DNA of 64,000 nt from Pseudomonadota bacterium (GTDB lineage: Bacteria; Myxococcota_A; UBA796; SXON01): positions 124,001 through 188,000 of the forward strand of contig JAUXQH010000001.1 of assembly GCA_030685065.1 (NCBI GenBank), read 5' to 3'. Positions 56,148 through 64,000 of this stretch are shown here, in pieces (within the stretch, counting starts at the first letter, position 1; every line of letters starts with the position of its first letter). The notes below the pieces were generated by a model. It saw only the letters and a list, made by a program, of their open reading frames with translations. It was not told the origin of the DNA and did no database searches. Both the position numbers and the translations under genes were made by a program.

Positions 56148-56996
56148 TCAGCCCTTCACGCCGCCGGCGGTGAGCCCCTCGACGAGGTGGCGCTGAAGCA
56201 CGAAGAACAGCGCCGTGACGGGCAGGCTCACCAGGAGGGCGCCGGCCGCGAACTTCCCCCACTCCGCGCCGAACTCGCCGACGTAGCCGTTGAGCACGAC
56301 GGGGAGCGTGTAGGCGCGCTCGTCCCCCATCAACGTCGCCGCGAGGATGAACTCGTTCCACGCGGTCATGAACGCGAAGAGGGCGGTGACGACGATCGCC
56401 GGCCGGGCGAGGGGGAGGATCACCCGGGTGAACGTGACCCATCGGCTGGCGCCGTCGAGCATGGCGGCCTCCTCCAGATCCTTCGGGATGGTGTCGAAGT
56501 ACCCCTTGAGGTTCCACGTCGCGAACGGCACCGTGGTGGTGGAGTACACGAGCACCAGCCCCGACAGGCTGTCGAGCAGGCCGAGGGTGTCGAGCAGCAG
56601 GTAGAGCGGGATCGCCATCACGACGCCCGGGAACATCTGCGTGAGCAGGAACGCGCCCATCATGCGGTCGCGCCCGGGGAAGCTCCAACGGGAGAGCGCG
56701 TACCCGGCGGTGCAGGCCAGGGCGACGCCGAGCGCCGCGGTGATCCCGGAGACGACGAGCGAGTTGAAGAGCTGCCGCCCGAACAGCCAGGCCCCGGTGG
56801 CGTCCGTGGTGCCGACCACCGCCGTGAAGTTCTCGAGCGAGACCTCGGTGGGGAACGGGTTCACCGACATGGTGAAGCTCTGCGACGGCGAGAGCGCCAT
56901 CTTGACGACCCAGAGCACCGGGAAGATGGTGGCCATCGTGATGGCCACCAACGCGGCGTGTGTCACGGCGACCCGGACCGGAGAGGGAGCGCGCAT
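56148..56996 (-). CDS. Maltose-type ABC importer permease (MalG-like)
   Basis: 282 aa with six predicted membrane helices and the EAA loop EEAAMLDGASRWVTFTRVILPLARPAI that docks the ATPase. N-terminal MalG pattern includes FPVLWVVKMALSPSQ and YALSRWSFPGRD. The inner-membrane partner of the fused MalE-MalF protein. ATG shares a base with its stop (TGATG). Likely substrate: maltose, maltodextrin or trehalose. Confidence 0.93.
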   Translation of the reverse strand: MRAPSPVRVAVTHAALVAITMATIFPVLWVVKMALSPSQSFTMSVNPFPTEVSLENFTAVVGTTDATGAWLFGRQLFNSLVVSGITAALGVALACTAGYALSRWSFPGRDRMMGAFLLTQMFPGVVMAIPLYLLLDTLGLLDSLSGLVLVYSTTTVPFATWNLKGYFDTIPKDLEEAAMLDGASRWVTFTRVILPLARPAIVVTALFAFMTAWNEFILAATLMGDERAYTLPVVLNGYVGEFGAEWGKFAAGALLVSLPVTALFFVLQRHLVEGLTAGGVKG

Positions 56997-59110
56997 CAGA
57001 CCACCTTCCGACCGACGAGGCGGTTGGCGACGCGGCCGTAGAGCACGAGCACGCCGAAGATGAGGACGGCATAGGCGGCGGCGTAGCCATAGCGGTGGCC
57101 CCGCGTGAACGCCCAGCGGTACGCCTGCGAGATGAGGATGTCGGTGCCCCCGTCGGGCTCGCCGCCGCTCACGAGGTAGATGACGTTGAACATGTTGAAG
57201 GTCCAGACGCTCCCGAGGATGACCGCGGGCAGCAGCGCCGGCTTCAGCAGCGGCAGCGTGACGTGCACGAAGCGCTGCCATCCGCTCGCGCCGTCGACCT
57301 CGGCGGCCTCCTCCAGGTCCCGGGGGATCGCCTGGAGCGCGCCCAGCGTCACGACCATCATGAACGGGAAGCCGAGCCAGGTGTTCGTCGTCACGTTCGC
57401 GGCGAACGCGGTCGACCACTGCGCGAACCACGACACCGGCTCGAGCCCCACCGCGACCAACAGGCCGTTGATCGCACCGAACTGGCGGTGGAACATCCCC
57501 TTCCAGATCAACGCGGTGATGTAGCTCGGCACCGCCCACGGGAGGATCAGCAGCGCGCGGAACGCCCCACGGAGCCGAACCCAGGGCTCCCGCAGGAGCA
57601 TGGCGAGCGCGACGCCGATGCCGACGTGCAGGATCACGTTCGCGACGGTCCACGCGATGGTGACGGCGAGGGTGGACCAGAAGGAGAGCGGGCTGGTGAG
57701 CGGAAAGTCGCGTGCGAGCAGGATGTCGACGAAATGCGCGAAGCCCACGAACGTCCACGCCTGCTGGTCGTACTCGAAGAGGCTGACGGCGCCGCCGACC
57801 AGGAAAGGGAGCACCACGAGGAGCGTCATCGCCGAGAAGGCGGGCGCCACCCACGCGAAGGCGAAGCCCCAACGCGCCAGCGGCGCCCTCCAGGCCTCGC
57901 GCGCGACCCAGCCGATCCCCGCGACGAGGGCGAGCGCGCCCACGATCAACCACGGCGTCGGGTCGGCTTCGGACGGCGAAGGCCGCGAGACGATCGTGTA
58001 CTGGATCTGGGCTTCGTGCGCGGCTTCTTCGGGGCCGATGGCGCCCCGCACGAGCCGACGGAGCGCGCGCGCGAGGGGCTCCCACGTCTGCGTCATCGCC
58101 TCGCCCGTCGGCATCGGCACGGCCGTGTCGAGCTGGGTCCGGAAGGCGGCGAGGCGCGGGTCGGTCACGGGAACCGCCGTGTTGGCGACGAGCTGCTTGC
58201 CGACGCGGTGCCGGACGCCCGCGGCCTCGTCTCCCACCATCCACGCGGCGAACGCGCGCGCCTCGGCTCCTTCGCGGGCGAGGAAGAGGGCCTCGACGGT
58301 GACGTAGGGCGCGGCCGGGCGACCGGTCTGGGAGACCGCGGGGAGCGGGGCAACGCCGTAGTCGACCGCGCCCACCTCTCCGAGAAACCACGGCCCGTTC
58401 GCGATCATCGCGACGCGCCCCTCGTTGAAGAGCTGGGTGAGGAGCGCGCCGCTGGGCTCGGCGGGGCCGAGGGCGGCGAGCGTCTGGACGAACCCGAAGG
58501 CCGCCGCGTTCTCGGGGGAGTCGAGCCGCACGGCGCCCTGCCCGTCGAAGACCCCCCCTCCGAACCCGTGCATCCACGCCGCGTTGGCGTACGCGCTCGA
58601 GGCTTCCCAGGCAAAGCCCCACCGATCGTCTCCGCGGAGCCCCGCGGCGGCCGCGACGAGCGCGTCGGTGGTGGTCGGCGGCTCCGGTACGAGCGCGCGG
58701 TTGTAGAAGAGCGCCAGCGACTTGTACGCGAGCGGCCAGCCCCACACCTGCTCGCGGACGGTGAGCGCGTCGACCGTCACCGGATGCAGGCCCGCCGCCG
58801 GGTCGGACGGCGCGGGAAGCTGAACCGGGAGGATCAGCCCCTCATCCGTCCACGCGCCGATCTTCTCGTGCGCGAACACCAGCAGGTCGGGCCCGTTCCC
58901 ACGCGGCACCGCCGCCTCGATCTTGCTGGAGAGGCTCTCGTAGGAGACGAACACCGGGCGCACCGTCGTGTCCGGATGCTCCGTGTTGTACTGCCCCACG
59001 AGCTGATCGAGCGCCGCGCGCTCCTCCCCGCGCCAGGCGTGCCAGAGGGTGACCTCGCTGGCCTGGGCGACACCGAAGTACGCGGCCCCCAACGCCAGAA
59101 CGGGAATCAC
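56996..59110 (-). CDS. Fused maltose-type binding protein and MalF-like permease
   Basis: 704 aa. Residues 1-17 are a signal peptide; about 18-380 are a full extracellular solute-binding protein ([50 protein letters not shown]). An extra helix (386-403) tethers it to a MalF-type permease (about 415-704) with [31 protein letters not shown] and the EAA loop [22 protein letters not shown] (600-621). MalE and MalF are usually separate. GTG 59108-59110 overlaps the malK stop by four bases. No frameshift or internal stop is seen, so the fusion is real in this sequence. Confidence 0.93.
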   Translation of the reverse strand: MIPVLALGAAYFGVAQASEVTLWHAWRGEERAALDQLVGQYNTEHPDTTVRPVFVSYESLSSKIEAAVPRGNGPDLLVFAHEKIGAWTDEGLILPVQLPAPSDPAAGLHPVTVDALTVREQVWGWPLAYKSLALFYNRALVPEPPTTTDALVAAAAGLRGDDRWGFAWEASSAYANAAWMHGFGGGVFDGQGAVRLDSPENAAAFGFVQTLAALGPAEPSGALLTQLFNEGRVAMIANGPWFLGEVGAVDYGVAPLPAVSQTGRPAAPYVTVEALFLAREGAEARAFAAWMVGDEAAGVRHRVGKQLVANTAVPVTDPRLAAFRTQLDTAVPMPTGEAMTQTWEPLARALRRLVRGAIGPEEAAHEAQIQYTIVSRPSPSEADPTPWLIVGALALVAGIGWVAREAWRAPLARWGFAFAWVAPAFSAMTLLVVLPFLVGGAVSLFEYDQQAWTFVGFAHFVDILLARDFPLTSPLSFWSTLAVTIAWTVANVILHVGIGVALAMLLREPWVRLRGAFRALLILPWAVPSYITALIWKGMFHRQFGAINGLLVAVGLEPVSWFAQWSTAFAANVTTNTWLGFPFMMVVTLGALQAIPRDLEEAAEVDGASGWQRFVHVTLPLLKPALLPAVILGSVWTFNMFNVIYLVSGGEPDGGTDILISQAYRWAFTRGHRYGYAAAYAVLIFGVLVLYGRVANRLVGRKVV

Positions 59111-60081
59111 CCGGTCCTCGCGCCGGTCTTGCGGTCGAAGCGGTAGGCGCGGGCGAAGCCGACGCGCACCTTCCCGGTGGGCACCGCGCCCTCGACCCGC
59201 GCCACCAGCACCTCCTCCCCGACGCGGAGGTGCACCAGGGACTCGAACCCGAGCTTCTCCACCACCTCGACCACCGCGTCGTGGGGCCCCTCTCCGATAC
59301 GCACGTCGTTCGGACGCACGCCCACCACGTCGTCCCTACCTCCGTCCCCGGGGAGGCGCTCGAGGAAGATCATCCCGGGGCTCCCGATGAAGCCCGCCAC
59401 GAACCGGTTCTTTGGCTCGAAAAACAGCTCGTCCGGCGTGCCCACCTGCTGCACGATGCCCGCGTTGAGCACCACGATGCGATCCGCGAGGGTGAGGGCT
59501 TCGGTCTGGTCGTGGGTGACGTACACCGTGGTGGTGCGGAGCGCCGCGTGCTGACGACGCAGCTCCACGCGGACCGCGTTGCGCAGCGAGGCGTCCAGGT
59601 TCGAGAGCGGCTCGTCGAACAGGAACACCTTGGGGCGCCGTACGATCGCGCGTCCCATCGCTACGCGCTGCCGTTGGCCACCTGAGAGCTCGCGCGGAAA
59701 CCGATCGAGGAGGTGGGTGAGGCCGAGCATCTCAGCGGCGGCGGCCACGCGGGGGCCGGCCTCCGGATGCTTCTGCAACGACAGCGCGAAGCCCATGTTC
59801 TCTCGCACGGTCATGTGCGGGTAGAGCGCGTATGACTGGAACACCATCGCGACGTCACGGTCGCGCGGGGCGACATCGTTCACCCGACGCCCGTCGATGC
59901 GGAGCTCGCCGCCCGTGACCTCCTCGAGGCCGGCGATGCAGCGGAGGAGCGTGCTCTTGCCACACCCCGAGGGCCCGACGAGCACGATGAACTCGCCGTC
60001 GGCGACCTCGAGATCGACGCGATGGAGGACCTGCACGGCGCCGAAGCGCTTCTCGACCCCCACGAAGGACAACGTGGCCAC
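59107..60081 (-). CDS. MalK-type ABC importer ATPase
   Basis: 324 aa. Walker [10 protein letters not shown] (36-44), Q-loop near 82, signature LSGGQ (132-136), Walker B FLFDEP (154-158), switch His in THDQTEAL, and a C-terminal MOP/TOBE-like domain (about 235-324) typical of CUT1 sugar importers. GTG 60079-60081 is chosen because GGAGGT lies six bases upstream and it begins [14 protein letters not shown]; a TTG at 60105 adds a low-quality stretch. One base separates it from the preceding stop. Confidence 0.95.
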   Translation of the reverse strand: MATLSFVGVEKRFGAVQVLHRVDLEVADGEFIVLVGPSGCGKSTLLRCIAGLEEVTGGELRIDGRRVNDVAPRDRDVAMVFQSYALYPHMTVRENMGFALSLQKHPEAGPRVAAAAEMLGLTHLLDRFPRELSGGQRQRVAMGRAIVRRPKVFLFDEPLSNLDASLRNAVRVELRRQHAALRTTTVYVTHDQTEALTLADRIVVLNAGIVQQVGTPDELFFEPKNRFVAGFIGSPGMIFLERLPGDGGRDDVVGVRPNDVRIGEGPHDAVVEVVEKLGFESLVHLRVGEEVLVARVEGAVPTGKVRVGFARAYRFDRKTGARTG

Positions 60082-60082
60082 G

Positions 60083-60577
60083 CTACCTCCGGACGAAGAT
60101 GCCAAGGATGAGAGACGGCGCGGCCCCGGCGTTGTCGCCCCCGCTGGGCTCCAATCGGGCCACGTCGAAGCGGGGAGACATCTGCGCGATCAGGCCGCCC
60201 GCGCCCGCCTCCTCCACCGGGAACGCCCCGAAGAGCAGGCCGCCCGGCCGCAAGGCACGCGCGGCGGCCTCGACATACCGCGCGCGTCCGTCCCCATCGA
60301 GCGTTCCGAACGCACCGGCTTCGCACAACAGATCGAAGGCGACCGGCGCCACGTCGAGGAAGGCGCCCTGTGCCCGGGTGATTCCGGGCGCCGGGGATGC
60401 TCCGCCCATCACGGTGACGCGGTAGCCCCGCGCGTCGAGCGCGCGCGCCTCGTTCCCCTCCCCCACTTCGGGGACCAGGACCCGCGCTGGCGGATGGTGC
60501 ACGTGGGGAAGGAGTCGGAGCACGGCGGGGGTGCCGCCGTCTCGCGCAAGGCCACCACCGGATGCAGAGAGAGTCAT
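60083..60577 (-). CDS. SAM-methyltransferase-like protein, degenerate
   Basis: 164 aa resembling the thiopurine-methyltransferase-type fold: [29 protein letters not shown] (motif I region), [17 protein letters not shown] (motif II), [11 protein letters not shown] (motif III). Motif I lacks the usual tight Gly-rich loop and acidic end, so SAM binding may be lost. It precedes malK by one base and is probably co-transcribed; a link to sugar import is not evident. Confidence 0.65.
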   Translation of the reverse strand: MTLSASGGGLARDGGTPAVLRLLPHVHHPPARVLVPEVGEGNEARALDARGYRVTVMGGASPAPGITRAQGAFLDVAPVAFDLLCEAGAFGTLDGDGRARYVEAAARALRPGGLLFGAFPVEEAGAGGLIAQMSPRFDVARLEPSGGDNAGAAPSLILGIFVRR

Positions 60578-60604
60578 ACGGTCACCGTTCCTTCGATCAC
60601 ACGG

Positions 60605-61270
60605 TCAGTCTTCACAGTCGACCGACAGGCGAAAGTTGCCTGTCTCACCACCCCGCCCATCGACGACGACGATGTAGTAGGCGCCCACGTCCGACCAGAT
60701 GCTGACGAGGCCCCCGGCCCCCTCATCGTCCACGGACTCGCACTCGCGAATGCTGTTGGCGGAGGTCGGACACGTGTCCTCGTCCTGCCAGTAGGCCACG
60801 AACAGGTCGAGATCGGCGCAGGGGGTCTCGAAGTCGAACGTAGCGGTGGTCAGCGCGGGGATGAACATCGAGTACACCCGCTCGGGCGCGTCGTAGTCCC
60901 AGCGATCCAAGTTGGGTGTGCAGAACCAGGACTCCCAATCCTCGCCGATAAAACCGCTCTGTCCCCCCTCGTTCGTGGCCTCGACGCTGTCTCCACACGA
61001 GAGGGTGTCGGTGAAGCAGGCGGGCCCCCCGGGCTCCGCGGTCGAGAAGGCCTCGTCGCACATCTCGGTGTCCACGTCCGTGTCGCTGTCCGTGTCGCTG
61101 TCCGAGTCGCTGTCCGAGTCGGCGTCGCTGTCCGCGTCCGAATCGGCGTCGGCGTCGGCGTCGGCGGTGTCCTCTCCGTCGGCGGGCTTCACCGAGAAGA
61201 GGTCACACCCCCCCAGCACGCCCCCCAGCACGCCCCCCAGCACGCCCCACAGGAACACCCACTCGCGCAT
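60605..61270 (-). CDS. Lipoprotein with Asp/Ser-rich linker and PPC-like domain
   Basis: 221 aa. The signal peptide contains three tandem GVLG units before lipobox Cys22 (GVLGGC). Residues about 30-68 are an Asp/Ser/Thr/Ala-rich linker. The C-terminal domain (about 70-221) shows a beta-rich pattern with paired Cys (TDTLSCG, TCPTS) and ends GAYYIVVVDGRGGETGNFRLSV, like the bacterial prepeptidase C-terminal (PPC) domain. Surface adhesion or binding is plausible. It lies 27 bases upstream of the methyltransferase-like gene, so it may start the importer operon. Confidence 0.82.
   Translation of the reverse strand: MREWVFLWGVLGGVLGGVLGGCDLFSVKPADGEDTADADADADSDADSDADSDSDSDSDTDSDTDVDTEMCDEAFSTAEPGGPACFTDTLSCGDSVEATNEGGQSGFIGEDWESWFCTPNLDRWDYDAPERVYSMFIPALTTATFDFETPCADLDLFVAYWQDEDTCPTSANSIRECESVDDEGAGGLVSIWSDVGAYYIVVVDGRGGETGNFRLSVDCED
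61065..61170. repeat. Imperfect hexamer repeat encoding a Ser/Ala/Asp-rich tract
   Basis: About seventeen degenerate six-base units (variants of GTGTCG, GAGTCG, GCGTCG) encode the acidic linker on the minus strand. More degenerate than the 53.8-kb repeat, which suggests an older expansion. Confidence 0.8.
61214..61249. repeat. Three 12-bp repeats inside a signal peptide
   Basis: CAGCACGCCCCC occurs three times in tandem (third copy ends A). On the coding strand each unit encodes Gly-Val-Leu-Gly within the signal peptide hydrophobic core. Deleting all three would leave the leader MREWVFLWGC, similar in length to the other short lipoprotein leaders in this window. Confidence 0.92.
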
Positions 61271-61481
61271 CGCGTCTCCACGTCGGGCCACCCTACGCGT
61301 CCCGGCTCCCAGTCGCAAGCCCGCGCGGCTAGCGCCAGTGCGCGTCGAGACGCAGAGTCGCGAGAGGTCGCCAATCCACACGATCACGTCGAGCTTGTGA
61401 AGGTTTGCGTCGAATCCCCGGCGTCCCTTGCCGCGGGCCCGGCGGGCATCTACGATTGCAACGTCCATGTGACGAGGTTCC

Positions 61482-62225
61482 GTGCGCATCGCTACCCGAT
61501 ATGAGATAAAATACCGAATTGCACCGGAGAAAGCGGATCAAGTGCGCGAGTGGATCTCCAGGTACATGGAGCCCGACGCGCATGGCGAGGGCGGCTCCGC
61601 CCGCTACCCGGTGCATTCGCTGTACCTGGACAACGCGGACTGGGGCATCTACCGGGAGACCCGAAACGGGAACTTCTCACGCTTCAAGCTTCGCGCTCGC
61701 ACCTACGCGTTCACGCCCAACGCGCCCGTGTTCCTGGAGGTCAAGGCGCGAGATGGGGAGGCCATGCGCAAGTCGCGTGGTGAGGTGGACCGCGCGGAGG
61801 CGGTGCGAATCCTCGACGGAGGAACGCCGCGCAACCGGGGAGGCAGCGCGATCGAGAACTTCCGCACGCACATGGACCGATATCGCGCTTACCCGCGCGT
61901 GTGGGTCACCTACGAACGTTGCGCCTACGTCGGCGGTGATCGCGGCCTCGTGCGGATCACGTTCGACAGCGCGATCGCATGCGCACCCCCAACCCGGGGA
62001 CTCGCGGAACCCGAACGGTGGTATCCCATCGACGAGGTCAAGGGGATCGTCGTGCTCGAGCTCAAGTACAACGGCTCCTACCCTATCTGGGTGGCCGACA
62101 CCGTTCGCCGCTTCGAGCTGGAGCGCCGTTCGATGTCCAAGTACCGTCATGCCGTCGAGGTGCTGCAAAGCATGGACGACAATCGCGCGCGCGAGTCCGT
62201 GAAAGACTCAAGGATTGCACGTTGA
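61482..62225 (+). CDS. VTC-domain polyphosphate polymerase-like protein
   Basis: 247 aa. The VTC fold is seen from its charged motifs: RYEIKYRI near residue 6, YPVHSLYLDN, KLRARTY, FLEVKARDG, VTYERCAYV and VLELKYNG. These are the Lys/Arg/Glu residues lining the tunnel in polyphosphate polymerases. Predicted soluble or membrane-associated at the cytosolic face. GTG 61482-61484 has GAGG four bases upstream. The next gene overlaps by four bases (TTGA). Bacterial members are often adjacent to DUF4956 proteins. Confidence 0.9.
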   Translation: MRIATRYEIKYRIAPEKADQVREWISRYMEPDAHGEGGSARYPVHSLYLDNADWGIYRETRNGNFSRFKLRARTYAFTPNAPVFLEVKARDGEAMRKSRGEVDRAEAVRILDGGTPRNRGGSAIENFRTHMDRYRAYPRVWVTYERCAYVGGDRGLVRITFDSAIACAPPTRGLAEPERWYPIDEVKGIVVLELKYNGSYPIWVADTVRRFELERRSMSKYRHAVEVLQSMDDNRARESVKDSRIAR

Positions 62226-62908
62226 ACCCCCTCGATTGGCTGAACGGCTCAGGCGGCGGCGCAGGCCATCTCTCCATGATCGACGCCGCCTTCGACCTTC
62301 TACTCTCGTTCGTGCTGGGGACCTTCGTCGCCTGGCTGTACCAGATGACGCATCGCGGGCTGTCCTACTCCCGCAACATGGTCCACAGCATCGTGCTCCT
62401 CTCCATGATCATCACCATGGTGATGCTCGTGGTGGGGGACAGCATCGCGCGGGCGTTCGGGCTGGTGGGAGCCCTGGCCATCATCCGCTTCCGCACGGTC
62501 GTGCGAGACGCGCGTGACACAACCTTCATCTTCCTGGCGCTGGCCGTCGGGATCTCGGTGGGCGCGCAGCAACACGAGGTGGCGATCCTCGGCTCCCTCA
62601 TGATCGGGGTCGTGGCCACCACCCTTCAATTCAGCGGCTTTGCCGCTCGTCACTCCGATACAGGCATGCTCCGTGTACGCGGTGCTGGCACCGTGTCCGG
62701 CGCAGTCGAGGAGGTCCTGGCAAGCTGGTGTCGCACCCACGAGCTCGTCGCGCTCCGCCAGGGCGACGCCGGGGAACAATCTGAATTCAGCTATGAAATC
62801 CGGCTCTTTCACCCTGCGGAACGGGAGGACCTCCTTCGCGCGGTACGCGCTGTCGAGGGCACCACGCAGGTGACTGTGGCCATCGAAGAGCGGGCAGAAG
62901 AATGGTGA
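62222..62908 (+). CDS. DUF4956 membrane protein
   Basis: 228 aa with three to four N-terminal membrane helices and a soluble C-terminal domain. DUF4956-like features: MTHRGLSYSRNMVHSIVLLSMI, GLVGALAIIRFRTVVRDARDTTFIFLALAVGISVGAQ. TTG 62222-62224 overlaps the preceding stop by four bases. It partners the VTC polymerase by family habit; no transport role is shown. C-terminal domain unrecognised. Confidence 0.88.
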   Translation: MNPLDWLNGSGGGAGHLSMIDAAFDLLLSFVLGTFVAWLYQMTHRGLSYSRNMVHSIVLLSMIITMVMLVVGDSIARAFGLVGALAIIRFRTVVRDARDTTFIFLALAVGISVGAQQHEVAILGSLMIGVVATTLQFSGFAARHSDTGMLRVRGAGTVSGAVEEVLASWCRTHELVALRQGDAGEQSEFSYEIRLFHPAEREDLLRAVRAVEGTTQVTVAIEERAEEW

Positions 62909-63987
62909 GACGTACCATGCCTTTGGGGCGTCGCCTCATGGCGATGCGCGGCAAGATTTTCATGAGCCTCGCGTGGGCGGCGGCGGCGATGGCCTGCGGC
63001 GTGTGGCTGCTGGTCCGCACGGGCGCGGGTGAGGGCACGGCCGTGGTCGTGACCAAGTCCCACCTCATCCGGGCCCCGGAGAGCGGCCGGATCGCCACCC
63101 TCGAGGTCGTGCCGTACCAGCACGTCGAGGCGGGGGCCGTGCTCGCGAAGATCGAGGTCCCGCTGCTGAACCAGGAGATCGCGTCCGCGCAGGCGGAGCT
63201 GAGGAGCCTGGAGGCCCAGATCAGCGTGCAAGAGGCCGATCGCGGGCGCCAGTTCGCCCGGGACCTCGAGGCGGCGCGCGCATCCTGGCTCCGCGCCCGC
63301 GTGGAGCTCGAACGCGACCGATCCGATCTCATGGTCGCCGAGCAAGAGCTCGGGCGGGCCGACGCCCCGGGCGTGCTCGTCGCCACGAGCGAGGTCGAGC
63401 GCTTCAAGTCGCTCCGCGACGCCGCGAAGTCCGCGGTCGACGCGCGCGTCACCGAAGTGGACGCCCTCAACCGGAACTACGAGGACGCCCTCCGGCGCGC
63501 CGGAGGAACCCAGAGCGCGCTGCTGAAGACCTCCGTCGAGGCCGCTGCCGTCTACCTGGAGTCGCTCCGCATGGTGGCGGACGCGAACGTGCTGCGCGCC
63601 TATGCGAGCGGCATCGTGAGCGCCCCGGTCGGCTCCCAGGCGCGCGACGGTCGCACCGAGGTCATCGACGAAGCCTTCCCGACCCCGGGCCAGTGGGTCC
63701 AGGCGGGGGTCCCGGTGCTGACCGTGACGGAGCCGACCTCACAGGACGCCGTCGTCTTCGTCGATCTCACGCGCGCCCGTGCCCTGGCCCCCGGCGCCGC
63801 GGTCTCGGTGCGCGGGACCAACGGCGGCAGCTTCGAGGCGACCGTTCGCTCCGTGGGCGTGGCGGTCGAGCGCGTGCCGCTCCGGCAGCTCCAGGACCAG
63901 GCCATCCAGGAGTGGGGTGTGCCCGTGACGCTCCAGGTGATGGACCGCGCCCTCACGCCGGGCGAGTCGCTCTCCGTCGAGTTCTAA
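62902..63987 (+). CDS. HlyD-like membrane-fusion protein
   Basis: 361 aa. One N-terminal membrane helix (about 21-40), a biotinyl-lipoyl-like hairpin split around a coiled coil (APESGRIATLEVVPYQHVEAG, then AYASGIVSAPVGSQ), a long coiled coil (about 85-200), and a beta-barrel C-terminal region. A periplasmic adaptor that would connect an inner-membrane transporter to an outer channel. It overlaps DUF4956 by seven bases, placing it in the VTC unit. Partner transporter probably follows outside the window. Confidence 0.88.
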   Translation: MVRRTMPLGRRLMAMRGKIFMSLAWAAAAMACGVWLLVRTGAGEGTAVVVTKSHLIRAPESGRIATLEVVPYQHVEAGAVLAKIEVPLLNQEIASAQAELRSLEAQISVQEADRGRQFARDLEAARASWLRARVELERDRSDLMVAEQELGRADAPGVLVATSEVERFKSLRDAAKSAVDARVTEVDALNRNYEDALRRAGGTQSALLKTSVEAAAVYLESLRMVADANVLRAYASGIVSAPVGSQARDGRTEVIDEAFPTPGQWVQAGVPVLTVTEPTSQDAVVFVDLTRARALAPGAAVSVRGTNGGSFEATVRSVGVAVERVPLRQLQDQAIQEWGVPVTLQVMDRALTPGESLSVEF

Positions 63988-64000
63988 GTGCAGCGGCGCG
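63988..64000 (+). other. Possible start of the next gene
   Basis: Directly after the adaptor stop TAA (63985-63987) comes GTG at 63988-63990, in the style of the tightly packed unit upstream. Only 13 bases remain, so no product can be named. Confidence 0.3.

Overview
This window is about 70% GC and almost wall-to-wall protein coding. No gap between genes exceeds 300 bases; the longest is about 235 bases, at 7507-7741. I see no rRNA, tRNA, CRISPR array, insertion sequence, integrase or prophage gene. The gene content looks like chromosome from a Myxococcota-like (former deltaproteobacterial) bacterium. The reasons are high GC, many small lipoproteins with Asp-rich DT/DS linkers, a 180-kDa NAD-glutamate dehydrogenase, a myxobacterial-type RelA/SpoT-like orphan and an aerobic caa3-type oxidase. 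The taxon is an inference, not a demonstration.

Layout. 1-12.2 kb: a partial outer-membrane protein, small lipoproteins, a cyclophilin lipoprotein, exonuclease III, 2-oxoglutarate dehydrogenase E1, a beta-helix lipoprotein, feoAB with a Fur-like box, and a divergent REC-GAF-GGDEF regulator. 12.2-15.6 kb: an rRNA m5U methyltransferase followed by two lipoproteins. 15.6-25.6 kb: one long minus-strand unit, rpsR-surf1-ctaA-ctaB-coxB-coxA-coxC-ctaF::cytc-ctaG-ytkA-like-ccp-like. It encodes a cytochrome c oxidase, heme A synthesis and assembly, with many 1- or 4-base overlaps. 25.7-36.6 kb: ferredoxin, a tandem-domain dCTP deaminase, 4-alpha-glucanotransferase preceded by a 46-aa very basic protein, a RelA/SpoT-like orphan, a membrane protein, Mfd, a TldE-like protein and a phosphoesterase lipoprotein. 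36.7-44.3 kb: glutamate dehydrogenase, phosphohistidine phosphatase, a small exported protein, thioesterase, Maf and YggS, mostly translationally coupled. 44.3-47.9 kb: a PEGA/IF2N-like/coiled-coil three-gene unit of unknown function and a nuclease lipoprotein. 47.9-54.2 kb: a Wzt-type ATPase with a glycosyltransferase, a UbiB-like kinase, a cysteine-free glutaredoxin and a DT-repeat lipoprotein. 54.3-61.3 kb: an FG-GAP/UnbV lipoprotein and a maltose-type ABC importer whose binding protein is fused to MalF. 61.5-64 kb: a VTC polyphosphate polymerase, a DUF4956 membrane protein and an HlyD-like adaptor, running off the end.

The points most worth following are: the MalE-MalF fusion; two separate heme c domains carried by one oxidase; the cysteine-free glutaredoxin; the RelA/SpoT-like protein without a recognisable catalytic substrate motif; the VTC-DUF4956-HlyD cassette; the tiny basic protein before malQ; and a recurrent pattern of extremely short lipoprotein signal peptides, one of which has been lengthened by an in-frame 12-bp tandem repeat.
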